64,000 nt of DNA from Barthelona sp. PCE (GCA_040285745.1 JAUFOR010000001.1:1116001-1180000), one strand, 5' to 3'. Counted from the first letter of the stretch, positions 40,647-51,095 are shown. A program made the numbers and translations. Notes: generated by a model not told the origin, from the letters alone.

Positions 40647-42833
40647 ATGATCCCAAAAGCAATCGAAGTTTGTCGAAAAAACATTCAGGAACATAAGAAA
40701 GAGTTGAAAGAATTCCTCTCCTCTGATACACAAGAAGTAGAAGATGCTTCGGCGAATGTACGCCAGCTGCAGGAGGATATCCTGAGGCTAAACATTGAAT
40801 ACGAGGAACGTAGGCTGGTTGTTTTAGAACAAGGAATTGCTTCATCAGTTGAACGAGCTCTAATGCGAGTTGCCGAGGACACTCAGCTGCTCACCACACA
40901 GGAGGCGCTGCGGGAAAAGGAACATCAACTGGACAAGGCATCATTCAAGCAACGCAGACTCTTGAATTCAAAAATGGACTTTTCTTTTTCTGGTTTAGAG
41001 CTTGATACATTGTACACTGCTGTAGAGAACTTTGTTAACGAAGGCCGCATTAAGCTTACATTGGATAAACAGATAGCTAAAGCGACAAACCCAGATCGGT
41101 CAGGGTTCAATCCCAGTTCAATTCCAAGTCTGTTAAGACAGCTTGCACAGGTTTACATGAGCAATACAGACGAGGAGGTGCCGTATGATGATGTCTATCT
41201 TGTTTGTGAGCGATATTTTTTTTCCCGCTGCGATTTACTTTTTGATGAAATTGCTCAGGATGATGTAGTTCAAAGGAAAGATGCTGTACTGGGGGAGAGG
41301 TACACAGAGTTTCTGGGTTTGAATCAAGAACAATTAGGCATTAGACCTCAGTTTAGAGACGAAGCAATCATTCCCTTTTGTGCTGCTATCACTAAGTTAC
41401 AATTGGTGTCGTTGGCCAACACGCCGGGGGACAAGATGGTAGCGCTGTTGGCAACCGCCCAAGCTATATTTACGAGGTTACAAGAATTCAGTACTGATTT
41501 AGTTGGTGCTGATGACTTTGCAACTCTTTTTATTTATGTTATTGTTCATTCACATGTTCCTCGCATTTACAGTGATTTCCAATTTATGTTTACTTACAAA
41601 CCAGAGTTTTCAGATATTAATGAAAGTGATTATGTTTTGACGAGTCTTGAATTCGCTCTAGAATATCTTATAGGTATGGATCCAGGTGATATCCCGGAGT
41701 TAACGTCGACATTTGCTGAACATATAATATTAATGCCGCGTTTTAATCAACATCTTTCAGCACTCTTTGATTTAGTGCAAAAAGATGTAGTAATTAATGA
41801 TTTTTCATTTTTATTACCAATGGAATGGTGTCAGAACCCAAAACATCCCAGCAAGGCTGTTATACAGAGAGATCCAGGATCTTCAATTACCGTTGATGCT
41901 GTGAAATTGAAGCAATTACCACTACAGACTTTGAATCATATAGAACAAACATTAATCAGCCCTAGCGACGCCTGGTTGTCATGTGAGACCGCTATTACTG
42001 AAATCAATGGTGTGGAAAGAAAGTGTGTAGCAACCGTTGCTAACAGGCTTCTAGCCCCACCCTCTGTTATATTTACAGCAGGACCTGACTTGGAGTCGAG
42101 CATCCTGCGCCTGGAGATTATATGTTCTGTTACTAATGCAGGATGGTTAGTCAATCCTCGTGATGCTTTTGATGATGACTCCAATTTGTTGAAAAAGCTT
42201 GCTTCACGTTTTAGTTGCACCTTGGAAAAAGCCCCAGAAGCGCTTGTCCAACATGTTAAACGTATCCAACACTTCTTACAGTTGCTGGATTGCTGGCCGT
42301 TGTTCACCCCTTTATCCGGTTCGTTTGATTCGTTGACCCTGTTCGCCTGCAAGCGCTTTCGCACAAGGTATGAGAAGTACTTCTCAGACAGACTTATGTT
42401 GAAACCTTATCGTTTAACAGAGACCTTTTTGCATCCACAGTTCCACGACGCATTGTACGTTGTTTCAATGGGACTATGCGACCGTTTGAGCGTTGTCATG
42501 AACCTCCCTGCCGCGTGTGGAACCCCACAGATGACGACCGCGCTGCGTGCGTTCCAGGTCAGAGAGAATTTGCCAGACACAGGTCAATTCACCCATGAAA
42601 CAACGAAGCGACTGTTCTGCAGTCTACTCGACCTATACACAGAGCGCAGCAGCTACTATGCACCAATTCCACCGTTGCCTATGTCGTTACAACAATCAGA
42701 GATTGATTGCAGTGAATCACATCTTTCAATGATCAGACAAGTGCAGTCCCTTCGCACAGAACGTAAGACTCCCTCTGCAGGGACCGCAGCAACCGGTACT
42801 GTAGAAGATGATATGTTTGCCATAGAGCTATAA
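40647..42833 (+). CDS. VPS9-domain protein, predicted Rab5-type GTPase exchange factor
   Basis: A 728-residue protein. The N-terminal 110 residues are coiled coil. The VPS9 domain spans about 215-345: LGLNQEQLGI, LANTPGDKMVALLATAQAIF, VGADDFATLFIYVIVHSHVP and DYVLTSLEFALEYL. The Asp of GADD and the Tyr and Thr of DYVLTS are the residues that catalyse nucleotide exchange on Rab5-class GTPases in Rabex-5. The C-terminal half is not recognised; a short segment around 620-660 (TTALRAFQVRENLPDTGQFT) loosely resembles a peptidoglycan-binding-like repeat and may be chance. Expected role: recruitment to early endosomes and activation of Rab5. Confidence 0.85.
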   Translation: MIPKAIEVCRKNIQEHKKELKEFLSSDTQEVEDASANVRQLQEDILRLNIEYEERRLVVLEQGIASSVERALMRVAEDTQLLTTQEALREKEHQLDKASFKQRRLLNSKMDFSFSGLELDTLYTAVENFVNEGRIKLTLDKQIAKATNPDRSGFNPSSIPSLLRQLAQVYMSNTDEEVPYDDVYLVCERYFFSRCDLLFDEIAQDDVVQRKDAVLGERYTEFLGLNQEQLGIRPQFRDEAIIPFCAAITKLQLVSLANTPGDKMVALLATAQAIFTRLQEFSTDLVGADDFATLFIYVIVHSHVPRIYSDFQFMFTYKPEFSDINESDYVLTSLEFALEYLIGMDPGDIPELTSTFAEHIILMPRFNQHLSALFDLVQKDVVINDFSFLLPMEWCQNPKHPSKAVIQRDPGSSITVDAVKLKQLPLQTLNHIEQTLISPSDAWLSCETAITEINGVERKCVATVANRLLAPPSVIFTAGPDLESSILRLEIICSVTNAGWLVNPRDAFDDDSNLLKKLASRFSCTLEKAPEALVQHVKRIQHFLQLLDCWPLFTPLSGSFDSLTLFACKRFRTRYEKYFSDRLMLKPYRLTETFLHPQFHDALYVVSMGLCDRLSVVMNLPAACGTPQMTTALRAFQVRENLPDTGQFTHETTKRLFCSLLDLYTERSSYYAPIPPLPMSLQQSEIDCSESHLSMIRQVQSLRTERKTPSAGTAATGTVEDDMFAIEL

Positions 42834-42837
42834 GTGT

Positions 42838-43944
42838 TTACTTTTGTAATTCCATAATTTGTTTTGTAATACGATCATTCTCTGCAATAACAACTTTGTC
42901 AAGGGAAAACCAAGTGTTCACACAGGACATGTATCCATGAAGTTGTTCAGTAAATGCTTCTGTATATTCTATATTTGCTTCTAGTAATTGTTCCTTTAAA
43001 TACGCACTATCATCCATGAGTACATCATTTGTTGAAATAAATGCGGCAACTGGTGGCAAATCAACGTATGATGTGTTCTCATTTAGAGCAAAATATTGCA
43101 TCATGCATGTAATAACACTTCCTTTATGGTAAGCTGTTTCTAGCATTTCCTTAGTGTCTAATTTCTCCTCCTTTATCACTTTTTCCAGATCAATGTCACA
43201 TACTGGTGGTGCATATAACGACCAAACAAGCATCATCATTGCCTTATTACAAGAATACTTACTGTACTCTGGAACGTTATAAGAAGTGCCTGAGAAGTCA
43301 GTTAGTAAAGCAGGGTAAATTAAATTGAGACCCTTTGCCTTCAACCCAGCATCACGGAGCATCATTGCTGTGAAGAGTGCAAGGTTTCCACCAGCGCTAT
43401 CACCAGAAATAACAACATTAGTAGGATCGATGCCATATACCTCACCGTGTTCGATGATATTCTTTGCTACAACAAAACAATCCATCAAACCAGTGGGGAA
43501 TGGGTGCTCTGGTGCCTTCTTGTAGTATATTTGAATCACGATAGATTCAGTATCATGGGAAAGCATTCTGCAAAAAAGATCCTTACGAGGTACACTTCCG
43601 CTTACCCAGCCACCACCGTGTATGAATATAATCGCCTTGTACTTGTTATCCTCGTTGAGGACCTCATAGTCATTGGGATAGTAAAAACGAGTTTTAGTCT
43701 CTTCAATCATCATGTCCGTTACTACACCACAATCTCTTCTACTTAATCTGATTAAGAGGAGACCTATGAAGCGCTTGAGCCCCTCAAAAGGTGAACTGAG
43801 TCGGATAAGACGTCCCACACGGGGTTTGTTTGTTTTGAAAAGTGTGATAGCCCTGGGCATCGATAAGGACGTCATCTGCTTGATAACGACAGAAAGTGTC
43901 AGGAGTCCCAAAAAGAGAGACACAATCGAGCTGAATGCAAACAT
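42838..43944 (-). CDS. Membrane-anchored alpha/beta hydrolase, hormone-sensitive-lipase (AADAC) type
   Basis: A 368-residue esterase/lipase. A hydrophobic N-terminus (residues about 2-22) should anchor it in the ER membrane. The oxyanion motif HGGGW is at 109-113 and the nucleophile elbow GDSAGG at 181-186 (Ser183). The remaining triad residues are probably the Asp of STNDVLMDD and the His of EQLHGYMSC. The HGGG form is typical of the HSL family (arylacetamide deacetylase and neutral cholesterol ester hydrolase). The substrate is not predictable. It is convergent with the VPS9 gene, 4 bp apart. Confidence 0.92.
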   Translation of the reverse strand: MFAFSSIVSLFLGLLTLSVVIKQMTSLSMPRAITLFKTNKPRVGRLIRLSSPFEGLKRFIGLLLIRLSRRDCGVVTDMMIEETKTRFYYPNDYEVLNEDNKYKAIIFIHGGGWVSGSVPRKDLFCRMLSHDTESIVIQIYYKKAPEHPFPTGLMDCFVVAKNIIEHGEVYGIDPTNVVISGDSAGGNLALFTAMMLRDAGLKAKGLNLIYPALLTDFSGTSYNVPEYSKYSCNKAMMMLVWSLYAPPVCDIDLEKVIKEEKLDTKEMLETAYHKGSVITCMMQYFALNENTSYVDLPPVAAFISTNDVLMDDSAYLKEQLLEANIEYTEAFTEQLHGYMSCVNTWFSLDKVVIAENDRITKQIMELQK

Positions 43945-44089
43945 GTTAGGAGAATTATTGTGGAAAACGCTATATCTTCAAATCACTAGTCACAACAGAA
44001 TATATCTCTACAGTTTAACCAGAGAATCATAAAGGAAATCCACAAAAATAAATGAGAATATAATTTACAAAAAAGAACTACTAGTTCAA

Positions 44090-45259
44090 CTAGTTCTTCT
44101 TTTTCCTCCGCTTTGACGGTTTGGAATGTGAGTTGGGGATGATGCCTGGGAGCAGCGCTGGAGGTAGGGAATTCATCTCCATTTGAACAACACTGGTTTT
44201 AAGTGTAGGTAACTTAAATGTATCTTCTTCTTCTTGCTGTCTAGAATGCTTAACGCTGGGGGAAGCGGCCACCTCCATAAGACTATTCCTCCTACTACCA
44301 ACCTTCCTGGTGTTTGAAAGAGCAACAGTTCTATGTATATTAGGAATCTCCGTTTGTACCTGTGAAGCGTGCGTGGGTGATGTATGTGACGTTGCAGTGT
44401 TCCTCATGGTCAATGAAGTCGGTAATCCATCAAAGAAAGGATGATGCAAAGCTTGTTGTGCTGTTGGTCTTCTTCTACTATCCAAATGAAGACAGCACAA
44501 CAGCAGATCAACAACGTCTGGGGGATAATGCCTGAATTTCATACGTATGGATGATCGGGTATCCATACTAAATTTCGCTCGACCTGCATCACCATATACT
44601 TCTCGAGGTAATGAACCCAAGGTTCCCTGGATCAAGTAGAGCATGTCAATGTCTGAGTCACCGGGGAAAAGTGGTTCACCAGTTAACATCTCTGCCACTA
44701 GACATCCTACAGCCCAGATATCAACGCAGGCACTATATTCTTTGTTTAACAGCAATTCAGGTGCACGGTACCACCGAGTGCTGACGTACTCAGTCATGTT
44801 CTTGGCATCTTTACGTGCAAAGCCGAAATCACACAGACGAAGTTTTCCATCCAGTCCCAATAAACAATTTTCAGGTTTTACGTCCCTGTGTATTGCATGA
44901 TTCTTGTGCATATGGTCGAGGGCAAGTAGTAATTGATGTGTAAACATCTTAATTTCGTCAACAGCCATTCCATTATCGCTCTTTTCGATAATCTGTAAAA
45001 GGGTCTTCGGACAATATTCGAAGACAAGGTAGACCTTTTTCTTGCGTCGGAAAACTTCTAATAGCTCAACAATATATGGAAACCGAAGCGTATGTAGCAT
45101 TCTAATCTCTCTATGGATAGCTTTCCGTGATTTCTCGTCCTCTTCTGTATCTCTAAGCCGTTTGATGGCGACCGTTTCTCCTGTCGATCGTTTTCTAGCC
45201 TTTATGACGACACCATATGCTCCTTCACCAATACAGCCCAATGGTTCGTATGCTTTCAT
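44090..45259 (-). CDS. CDKL-type serine/threonine protein kinase
   Basis: The ATG at 45259 starts MKAYEPLGCIGEGAYGVV directly at the kinase domain, giving 389 residues; a start at 45322 would add 21 residues of low complexity. The P-loop GEGAYGVV, the Lys of VAIKRL, HRDVKPEN, DFGFAR and the activation loop TEYVSTRWYRAPE are present. The T-E-Y activation motif and overall sequence are those of the CDKL (cyclin-dependent kinase-like) group, which control cilium length in several eukaryotes. The C-terminal 100 residues are serine/threonine-rich and end in a basic tail (SKPSKRRKKKN). With polycystin-2 it suggests a flagellate. Confidence 0.92.
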   Translation of the reverse strand: MKAYEPLGCIGEGAYGVVIKARKRSTGETVAIKRLRDTEEDEKSRKAIHREIRMLHTLRFPYIVELLEVFRRKKKVYLVFEYCPKTLLQIIEKSDNGMAVDEIKMFTHQLLLALDHMHKNHAIHRDVKPENCLLGLDGKLRLCDFGFARKDAKNMTEYVSTRWYRAPELLLNKEYSACVDIWAVGCLVAEMLTGEPLFPGDSDIDMLYLIQGTLGSLPREVYGDAGRAKFSMDTRSSIRMKFRHYPPDVVDLLLCCLHLDSRRRPTAQQALHHPFFDGLPTSLTMRNTATSHTSPTHASQVQTEIPNIHRTVALSNTRKVGSRRNSLMEVAASPSVKHSRQQEEEDTFKLPTLKTSVVQMEMNSLPPALLPGIIPNSHSKPSKRRKKKN

Positions 45260-45386
45260 TATTGTGTGGGTATATGTGCAGAATGTGTGTGTGAATGTGT
45301 GGGAAGAGGGAGAAAAAGGCACAACAAAATAGGAACACTAAAAAACTCACGCTTTTATTAATTTGACTGGTCCACAGGGAGCACTT

Positions 45387-46325
45387 CTACTCCCCAGGCA
45401 TGAAAATATCGAGCTTTTTGTTATAAAAATCAACCATATATATGGAATTAACACTTTGTTCTGAACCATAGCATAGAACATTCTCTCGATCTGGCGTATG
45501 TGTCTCGAGGCTTTCCAGGGTGTCTGCGCAAAAAATAAATGTTCCACATTGACAAGCTGCACAAACAAGTTTGTCTTCTACCTTTTGAACTCGCCATACT
45601 GCAGCATCCATTGCAGTGCTGTGTACGGTCCTCAACTTACCGCGTTCAGTGAGCTCAAATGCATAAAAATGATCATCATAACACCCACAATAAAAAAGAT
45701 TTTCAATCTTGGTAATTGAACAAATAGCAGCATCAAAACGCTTCACTACGCGTTTGATTCCACCCTGAAGCATGTACATGGGCCCAGATCCACCTCCTAT
45801 AAGTACGGTATCTGATGAGTCATCCACAAAACAACAGGAATAAGCTTCGTATTCATCTATTTTAATGATTGAAAGCAGTTCAAATGTATGTGAGAGGAGT
45901 GCAACATTTCCGTCATTGAATCCAACGCATATAAATTTGCTATTCTGACAAAAACAGTCTGCAATAGCGGAGTGAATATTGGTAGAATTCTTTTCATTGG
46001 TTACTCTATTGAAAGAATTGATCCCACCGTCAGAGTCAATGAAAAGTAAGATATTCTTATCTAATATGGAGAATTGTGCGTCATAAACACCTTTGTTGAG
46101 TTTCCATTCCCATGTGGTTTGAAGAGCACCCGAGCTGACGGTCTCAGACAAATTCACAAGCGCTACACCACCGCATCTTGTGCTTGTAGCACCATCAAGT
46201 AACTCATAGTAGCTTAAAAGCCCCAAAGTTTGAGTTTCGTCAATTCTAAGCCCACAGCAAGTGAAAGGTAGGTCAATTTCAATCCTTCGCATGTGTAAAT
46301 GGTGATAATTTAGTAATATGGACAT
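45387..46325 (-). CDS. DPH7: WD-repeat protein resembling diphthine methylesterase (DPH7)
   Basis: About 312 residues from the ATG at 46325; an internal ATG at 46292 (MRRIEIDLPFTCCGL) would also fit. The protein is a WD-type propeller without extensions. The order VLIGGGSGPMYML, then IENLFYCGCYDDHFYAFEL, then DAAVWRVQKV matches the DPH7 pattern (GGDD..L..W, then SYDEH...D, then GGGVWRLKW). DPH7 demethylates diphthine on elongation factor 2 before final amidation. The aspartate of the second block is present (CYDDH). Divergent from the SRP72 gene, 147 bp apart. Confidence 0.7.
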   Translation of the reverse strand: MSILLNYHHLHMRRIEIDLPFTCCGLRIDETQTLGLLSYYELLDGATSTRCGGVALVNLSETVSSGALQTTWEWKLNKGVYDAQFSILDKNILLFIDSDGGINSFNRVTNEKNSTNIHSAIADCFCQNSKFICVGFNDGNVALLSHTFELLSIIKIDEYEAYSCCFVDDSSDTVLIGGGSGPMYMLQGGIKRVVKRFDAAICSITKIENLFYCGCYDDHFYAFELTERGKLRTVHSTAMDAAVWRVQKVEDKLVCAACQCGTFIFCADTLESLETHTPDRENVLCYGSEQSVNSIYMVDFYNKKLDIFMPGE

Positions 46326-46472
46326 CACATTCTGAATCTATGAGTATGGTTCTTTTATCTCATCATCAGCAAAGTTGGTGTGCCTCGCGAATATGGGGCT
46401 CAACAGTACGCTTTTAAACCTTGTTCTTGAAAAATGTAACTGTTTTACTTTTCTTACCCGTTTCAATCTATA

Positions 46473-48333
46473 ATGTCGGAAAAACAACTGAGACCGCTTT
46501 GGATTAGGCTTAAGAACCTCACAGAGAACCCTGATGAGGATCCAGAGGAGATTATTGATGTTTGCGATCGAAGTATGAACAATTTTGTGTAATGGTGTAT
46601 ATTAACATTCAGTTTTGAGACTCGCACCCACCAGCAAAGATGCTTTACTTGCAAAGATTACAGCTTTGACTTTCCTGGGAGGAGACAGCGTTGATCCTGC
46701 ACTTACACTTTTGCATGAACATGATTTGGTCAATGTTGTCCCATTCCTTTACGCCTACAACCTGTACTCCGCTAAGCAGTACGATGAAGCTCTTGAGGTT
46801 ATCGAACAACATCACAACGACGATGATGAGGGTCTTACAATGCTCAAGGCACAAACCTTGTTCCGTCTGGAACGCTTTGGGGAGGCTGCGAGTGTGTTTG
46901 AGGAGCTTCTAGCGGATGACCCTGATGATATTGATTTGCGTACGAACTACATCGGCTGCCTTGCGGCTATGGAGGCCGACCTGACTGATGCCCAACACAA
47001 GGAGGCCACAAATGTTGGAGAGGATGAGTTTACTGATGAGCTGGTCTTTAACAGTGCATTGTTGAATATCAAAATGGATGAAGTCGCTGATAAGATCATT
47101 CCTGCACTGGAGATGTCTGCAGAGAACGTCCCCGCATCATTGGTGCCAAGGTACGAGCTGTTATTGGGTGTTATCAACGCAAAGTTAGGAGAGACTGATG
47201 CTGCTCATACGTTTAACGAAAAAGTACGTTTGAATGAGGGTAGCGGTAAGGCACTTCGCAGTCTGGCCCAGAACAACGACCTTGCCATTGTCGGTTTTGA
47301 TTCTGAGAGTACAAACACGCTGAAAAAATTAAAACGTCTCTCTTCAACAGAGTTGGAAAAACGTCATCGAAACACAGTGCTATTCAACAAGGGTGTTGTT
47401 GCCATCCAGGTCAACCACTTCATTGATGCTCTTAAATGCGCTGCCGATCTTCCAGCAGAAGAACGTATAATCATTGAAACTGCTGTGGCCCTCAAGGAAG
47501 GAAAAGTTGCTCGTGCTGAAAGTAAGCTGAAGGCCTTTTTGAGAGACAACGAGTCTGCTGCTATTCGTCAGATCGCAGCTCAGTTATTAATTAACGCCAA
47601 GAGATTTAGTAACGCTGCAGCAATTTTAGCCAACCACGGTGATGCACGTACTCTTGCTGTAGTTAACGAGCTGGCCAATGAAACGGCCGTAGCAAAGAAA
47701 CACTACATGGACTTGGACGAACCTACTCTTGTGTTTGAATTCATGTATAGACAGGGTGCTTATGCTGACGCAGTTAAGTATCACAACCAGCACACTCAGG
47801 CATTGTCCAACCCAAACATGATGGCTATTTATATGTTATGTTTGTGCGAGGTTGATGTTGAAGCTGCATTCAGTATGGTTTCTGAGAATGTACTCGGTGA
47901 GCTCAGTGTTAGTGGTAACGCCAAGCAACTAGAGGCCCTACAGGCACAGGAGTTGGCTACACTCATTGCAAATGTGAAGAAAATGCTTGAAAAGAAAAAA
48001 ATTGGTGGGACAGTTCAGAAAAAGAAGCGCCGTAAGAAGCGTAAGCGTAAGAACAAGCCAGCTAAGAACTTTGATCCGAACGTTGAGCCAGATCCATACA
48101 GGTGGATGTCTGTTGCTGAACGTGCTGAAGCCATGCGTTCACAGGGTCGCAGAAACCGTAACAGAGCCAAGCAAACGCACCAGGGTGCCACTAACGTTAA
48201 TGATCGCCTTGATATGCGTGCAAAGGAGGAGGATAAGAAACAACAGCCTCAACAGAGTGGAAGAAATGGTAAGAACGTTCGTAATAAGGGTTCTAAGGGT
48301 CGTAAGGGCCGTGGTCGTAAGAAGCGTCGTTAA
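46473..48333 (+). CDS. SRP72: Signal recognition particle subunit SRP72, one intron
   Basis: Exon 1 (46473-46572) encodes MSEKQLRPLWIRLKNL to CDR; a 40-bp intron is removed; exon 2 (46613-48333) continues with ILRLAPTSKDALLAK. The total is 606 residues. The N-terminal 450 residues form TPR-like helical repeats, which bind SRP68. The C-terminal region has the SRP RNA-binding block: lysine/arginine-rich, then NFDPNVEPDPYRWMSVAERAE, matching the YDP..TPDPERWLPMRER pattern of SRP72. A basic glycine-rich tail ends the protein. It acts in the cytosolic SRP that targets nascent chains to the ER. Confidence 0.92.
46573..46612 (+). other. Spliceosomal intron in SRP72 (40 bp)
   Basis: The donor is GTATGA at 46573 (last base differs from the GTATGT of two other introns) and the 3' block is ATTAACATTCAG ending at 46612. 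Phase 1, forming an ATT codon at the junction. The long downstream frame has no usable ATG until this exon is added. Confidence 0.87.
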
Positions 48334-48415
48334 AAAGTAATAAATATGTTTCTGTTTTCAGTGCAAAACAATGTATACCCGACTAATTATTGTTAGATTT
48401 ACTACGAAAAATGGA

Positions 48416-48730
48416 TTAAAGTCCGAAATCGAAAACATTGGAAAGTTTTGGTTTGAAAACTGCAATCTTAGTTGCTTCAGTTTTCTTCTTCTTCAAGAAG
48501 GTATCTAGCTTATCAGCCGCCTGTTGCTTCTTTGAAAAAGTATCAATAGAAGCCTTTAACATATTTGGAGCCTGGGTTCTACTAAACTTAGGCTTCTGCT
48601 TTGTAGCAGCCTTTTTCATAGCTTCAGCAAAGTTAATGCCAGTGCTCACGGGTTTTTTACGTGTAGGTTTAGGCTGGGGAGCTTCATCTTCACTTTCATT
48701 CTCAATAAACTGCGACTTTTGTGGTGCTGC

Positions 48731-48783
<53 letters not shown>

Positions 48784-49702
48784 GGAAGCTGTTTGGTCGC
48801 CATTTGTGCTGCTCTTCGAACTTGCTGGCTTTGCGCTGTTTGTACTCTTCACCCTCTTCGTTTTTGTTGAATTTTTCATTTCGATTAAACTTGTTGTTTC
48901 CATCAAATTTGTCGCTTCTACTTCTATCAAACTTATTATCTCGATCAAACTTAGGCTTCTCATCTCTTTCATAACGGTTATTGTAACGGCGCTCATCACG
49001 CTCATATCTGTTTCTTCTGTTCATAGGTTTGCGATTGTAAGGTTGACGTTCATCATCATCATCATAGCGTTGATCTCTCCAACGATCTTTCCTACTATCA
49101 CGGAACTCACTTCTGGGCTCATATACCCGCCTGGGAAGAACATCCTTCAACGACAAAGCTTCTGCAAGATCATTAGGATCCACTTCATAAGCAAAAAATT
49201 TTGGATCAGGTCCTATAATATCTTGGAATTCCTCACCTTTAACATAATCCTTGAGACCTTCCTGTGGTCTGAATTGAACACGCTTGTTGTTTAAATCACG
49301 AAAATGAAGTCTAGGAGCAAGATAACCACAAGGTAATCCATTTCTACTCTTATAAAACTTCCTTCTCCACTCACGATTAAATTGTTTCCCTTTCCTAATC
49401 CTGGTTTCTTCCTCCTCAGCTTGGGCTGCAATCCTTTTGTTAAGCTCTATCTCATATGAAGGTTTTGCCATCTCAACTTTGATACGATTCCCTTTAAATA
49501 CTGTACCTGTTAGTTTCTCACACATCTGCGCAAGATTGACCTGGGAGCGGTCAACCACCAGTGTTAAGTGTGCGAAACATGTGAAAGGTTCCTTATTTGT
49601 GAAGCAAACATCGAAACAATGCCCATATCGTCCCATCAGTCGGTCAACGTCAGTTTCAGTGGTCGCAGGGCTCAGGTTGCCGATATATATGCGAGTCTCC
49701 AT
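48416..49702 (-). CDS. RRM protein with polyglutamine tract, likely nucleolar
   Basis: The ATG at 49702 gives 428 residues. One N-terminal RRM (METRIYIGNLSPATTETDVD...NRIKVEMAKP, residues 1-85) is followed by a charged region with a conserved-looking block (REWRRKFYKSRNGLPCGYLAP). A long arginine/asparagine/aspartate-rich stretch follows (RYERDERRYNNRYERDEK), then a run of 18 glutamines, all CAA, and a lysine-rich C-terminus (KFSRTQAPNMLKA...VFDFGL). The layout recalls nucleolar RRM proteins of the NOL8 class, but the family is not certain. The CAA run (48731-48784) is uninterrupted and probably length-variable. Confidence 0.78.
48731..48784. repeat. (CAA)18 trinucleotide repeat in coding sequence
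   Basis: Eighteen perfect TTG units on the plus strand encode 18 glutamines on the minus strand. Confidence 0.97.
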
Positions 49703-50003
49703 GTGTGAAAGGTGCAATAAATCGAGAACACTTTGTTTTTAATGTTTTCTGGTATCTGTGTGTAACCAGCGTTTACCTGAGTGGGCGGCAAGGATTGTTG
49801 ATAAAACAAAAATGAATTTAAGATTCATTTATGTTGTTAACCGGCAAAAAAGCTCATTTTTGGTTAACCTTACGATTTGCAATGATTTCACTGATGTTTG
49901 TGCGCACTGTGGATATTCTTTGCTCTTTTCAAACTAATTGTGTCATCGGTAAGCACAATCGTTTCGTTTTTTTTTATCTCATTTCTTTTCTGCGTTCTTT
50001 GAA

Positions 50004-50636
50004 ATGAGCGCAGGAGATGGGCAGAAAAATTCGTTCGGGGAGGCTATTGATTTCTTAGAAGCACCTGTAATACGTGAAAAACGTGAGGCATTTGATATAC
50101 ATGTTCAACAAGGGCGTAGAAACGGACAATCTCTGTTAGGAAGCATAAGGATGGGGGCAAATCGGGTGAATGTTATAGACGATGATGAACCTCAGGAAGT
50201 AGAAGGTTTTCGGAAAAAAGCCCAAATTGTTGTAGATCCTGATGATGAATCTGATTTGATTGATGTAATTGTTGTGAAAAAGACAGTTTCTGCACCACCA
50301 CGGCCACCACAAGCAAAAAAACCACAAGTTAAAACAGCACAAGCACGGTTGGATTTGATAGTTGCTAAATCAGATGAAACAGCAACCATGGGTGCATCAA
50401 AGGTACGCCGAGTTGTCATCAAGAACGCATCAGAACTTTCTAAACCCCAAGCACCTTCGAATGATCGATTTTCATGTCCTATTTGTTTTGGATCCTCTGA
50501 AGATGGGATATATGCAATGCCATGCGGTCACCTAGTGTGTTCTACGTGTTTACCATACCTTGAGCAGCGTGGTAGAAGGAAGTGTCCGCTTTGTAGGCGA
50601 CCATACACCACTGCAACAAAACTATACATTTCATAG
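50004..50636 (+). CDS. RING-finger protein with SUMO-interaction-like motifs (RNF4-like ubiquitin ligase)
   Basis: A 210-residue protein. A C-terminal C3HC4 RING occupies about residues 158-197 (CPICFG...MPCGHLVCSTCLPY...CPLCRRPY) and ends almost at the C-terminus, as in RNF4-type ligases. Two hydrophobic-acidic stretches upstream, NVIDDDEP (about 56-63) and DDESDLIDVIVV (about 80-91), fit SUMO-interaction motifs. Together this suggests a SUMO-targeted ubiquitin ligase, which tags sumoylated nuclear proteins for degradation. The RING assignment is firm; the SUMO part is inference from short motifs. Confidence 0.85.
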   Translation: MSAGDGQKNSFGEAIDFLEAPVIREKREAFDIHVQQGRRNGQSLLGSIRMGANRVNVIDDDEPQEVEGFRKKAQIVVDPDDESDLIDVIVVKKTVSAPPRPPQAKKPQVKTAQARLDLIVAKSDETATMGASKVRRVVIKNASELSKPQAPSNDRFSCPICFGSSEDGIYAMPCGHLVCSTCLPYLEQRGRRKCPLCRRPYTTATKLYIS

Positions 50637-50768
50637 TTATTTTTATTTCAATTGAATCATTAATTTCATGGTTCGTACTGGATTTAAGAGGCAGAAACAC
50701 GTTAGAATTAGATATATTATCTCAGAATAAAACAAAAAATGTTTGCCAAAATTTAACCCTTTACAATA

Positions 50769-51095
50769 ATGTCAAAGCTTGAAGAAGCCTCGAAAGAGAT
50801 GATGGATAGCATGCGCGTGCTCTTTGATGGTGAATCAGAGCAGTCGATGAAAACACTGGAGTTATTATCATCCATCAACACATTGGCTAAAGATGAGACA
50901 GACAGGAACGTAGAACGCATTCGGGAGACCAGGGAAGAGTTGGATGTTGTGTTTGAAAAGTATAAAGCCTTACAACCAATTTTTGCACATATAGATGATA
51001 TCGGTGACAAGCTGGATATCCTTGAGGGCCTACTCGGTAACTTGGACGGGTACACGAGCTATCTTGAGCAGGTTCTTGCATCATTCACACCTTAG
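50769..51095 (+). CDS. BLOC1S2: BLOC-1 subunit 2-like protein (BLOS2)
   Basis: A 108-residue coiled-coil protein. The C-terminal two thirds (YKALQPIFAHIDDIGDKLDI, then LEGLLGNLDGYTSYLEQ) follow the BLOS2 pattern (YAGLQPYLDQI...LE...LDAYSKKLE), and the length is close to the family's. BLOS2 is shared by BLOC-1 and BORC, which act in lysosome-related organelle formation and lysosome positioning. Short coiled-coil families are easily confused, so the call rests on the LQP..D.I and LD.Y positions. Confidence 0.7.
   Translation: MSKLEEASKEMMDSMRVLFDGESEQSMKTLELLSSINTLAKDETDRNVERIRETREELDVVFEKYKALQPIFAHIDDIGDKLDILEGLLGNLDGYTSYLEQVLASFTP

Noticed and set aside
41250-42640. Peptidoglycan-binding-like repeat in the C-terminal part of the VPS9 protein
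   Set aside because: Only about 20 residues resemble the motif, and a cell-wall domain makes little sense in a Rab exchange factor.
48438-49294. Plus-strand frames with polycysteine or polyleucine runs
   Set aside because: These are the other readings of the CAA repeat in the RRM gene and show no other sign of coding.
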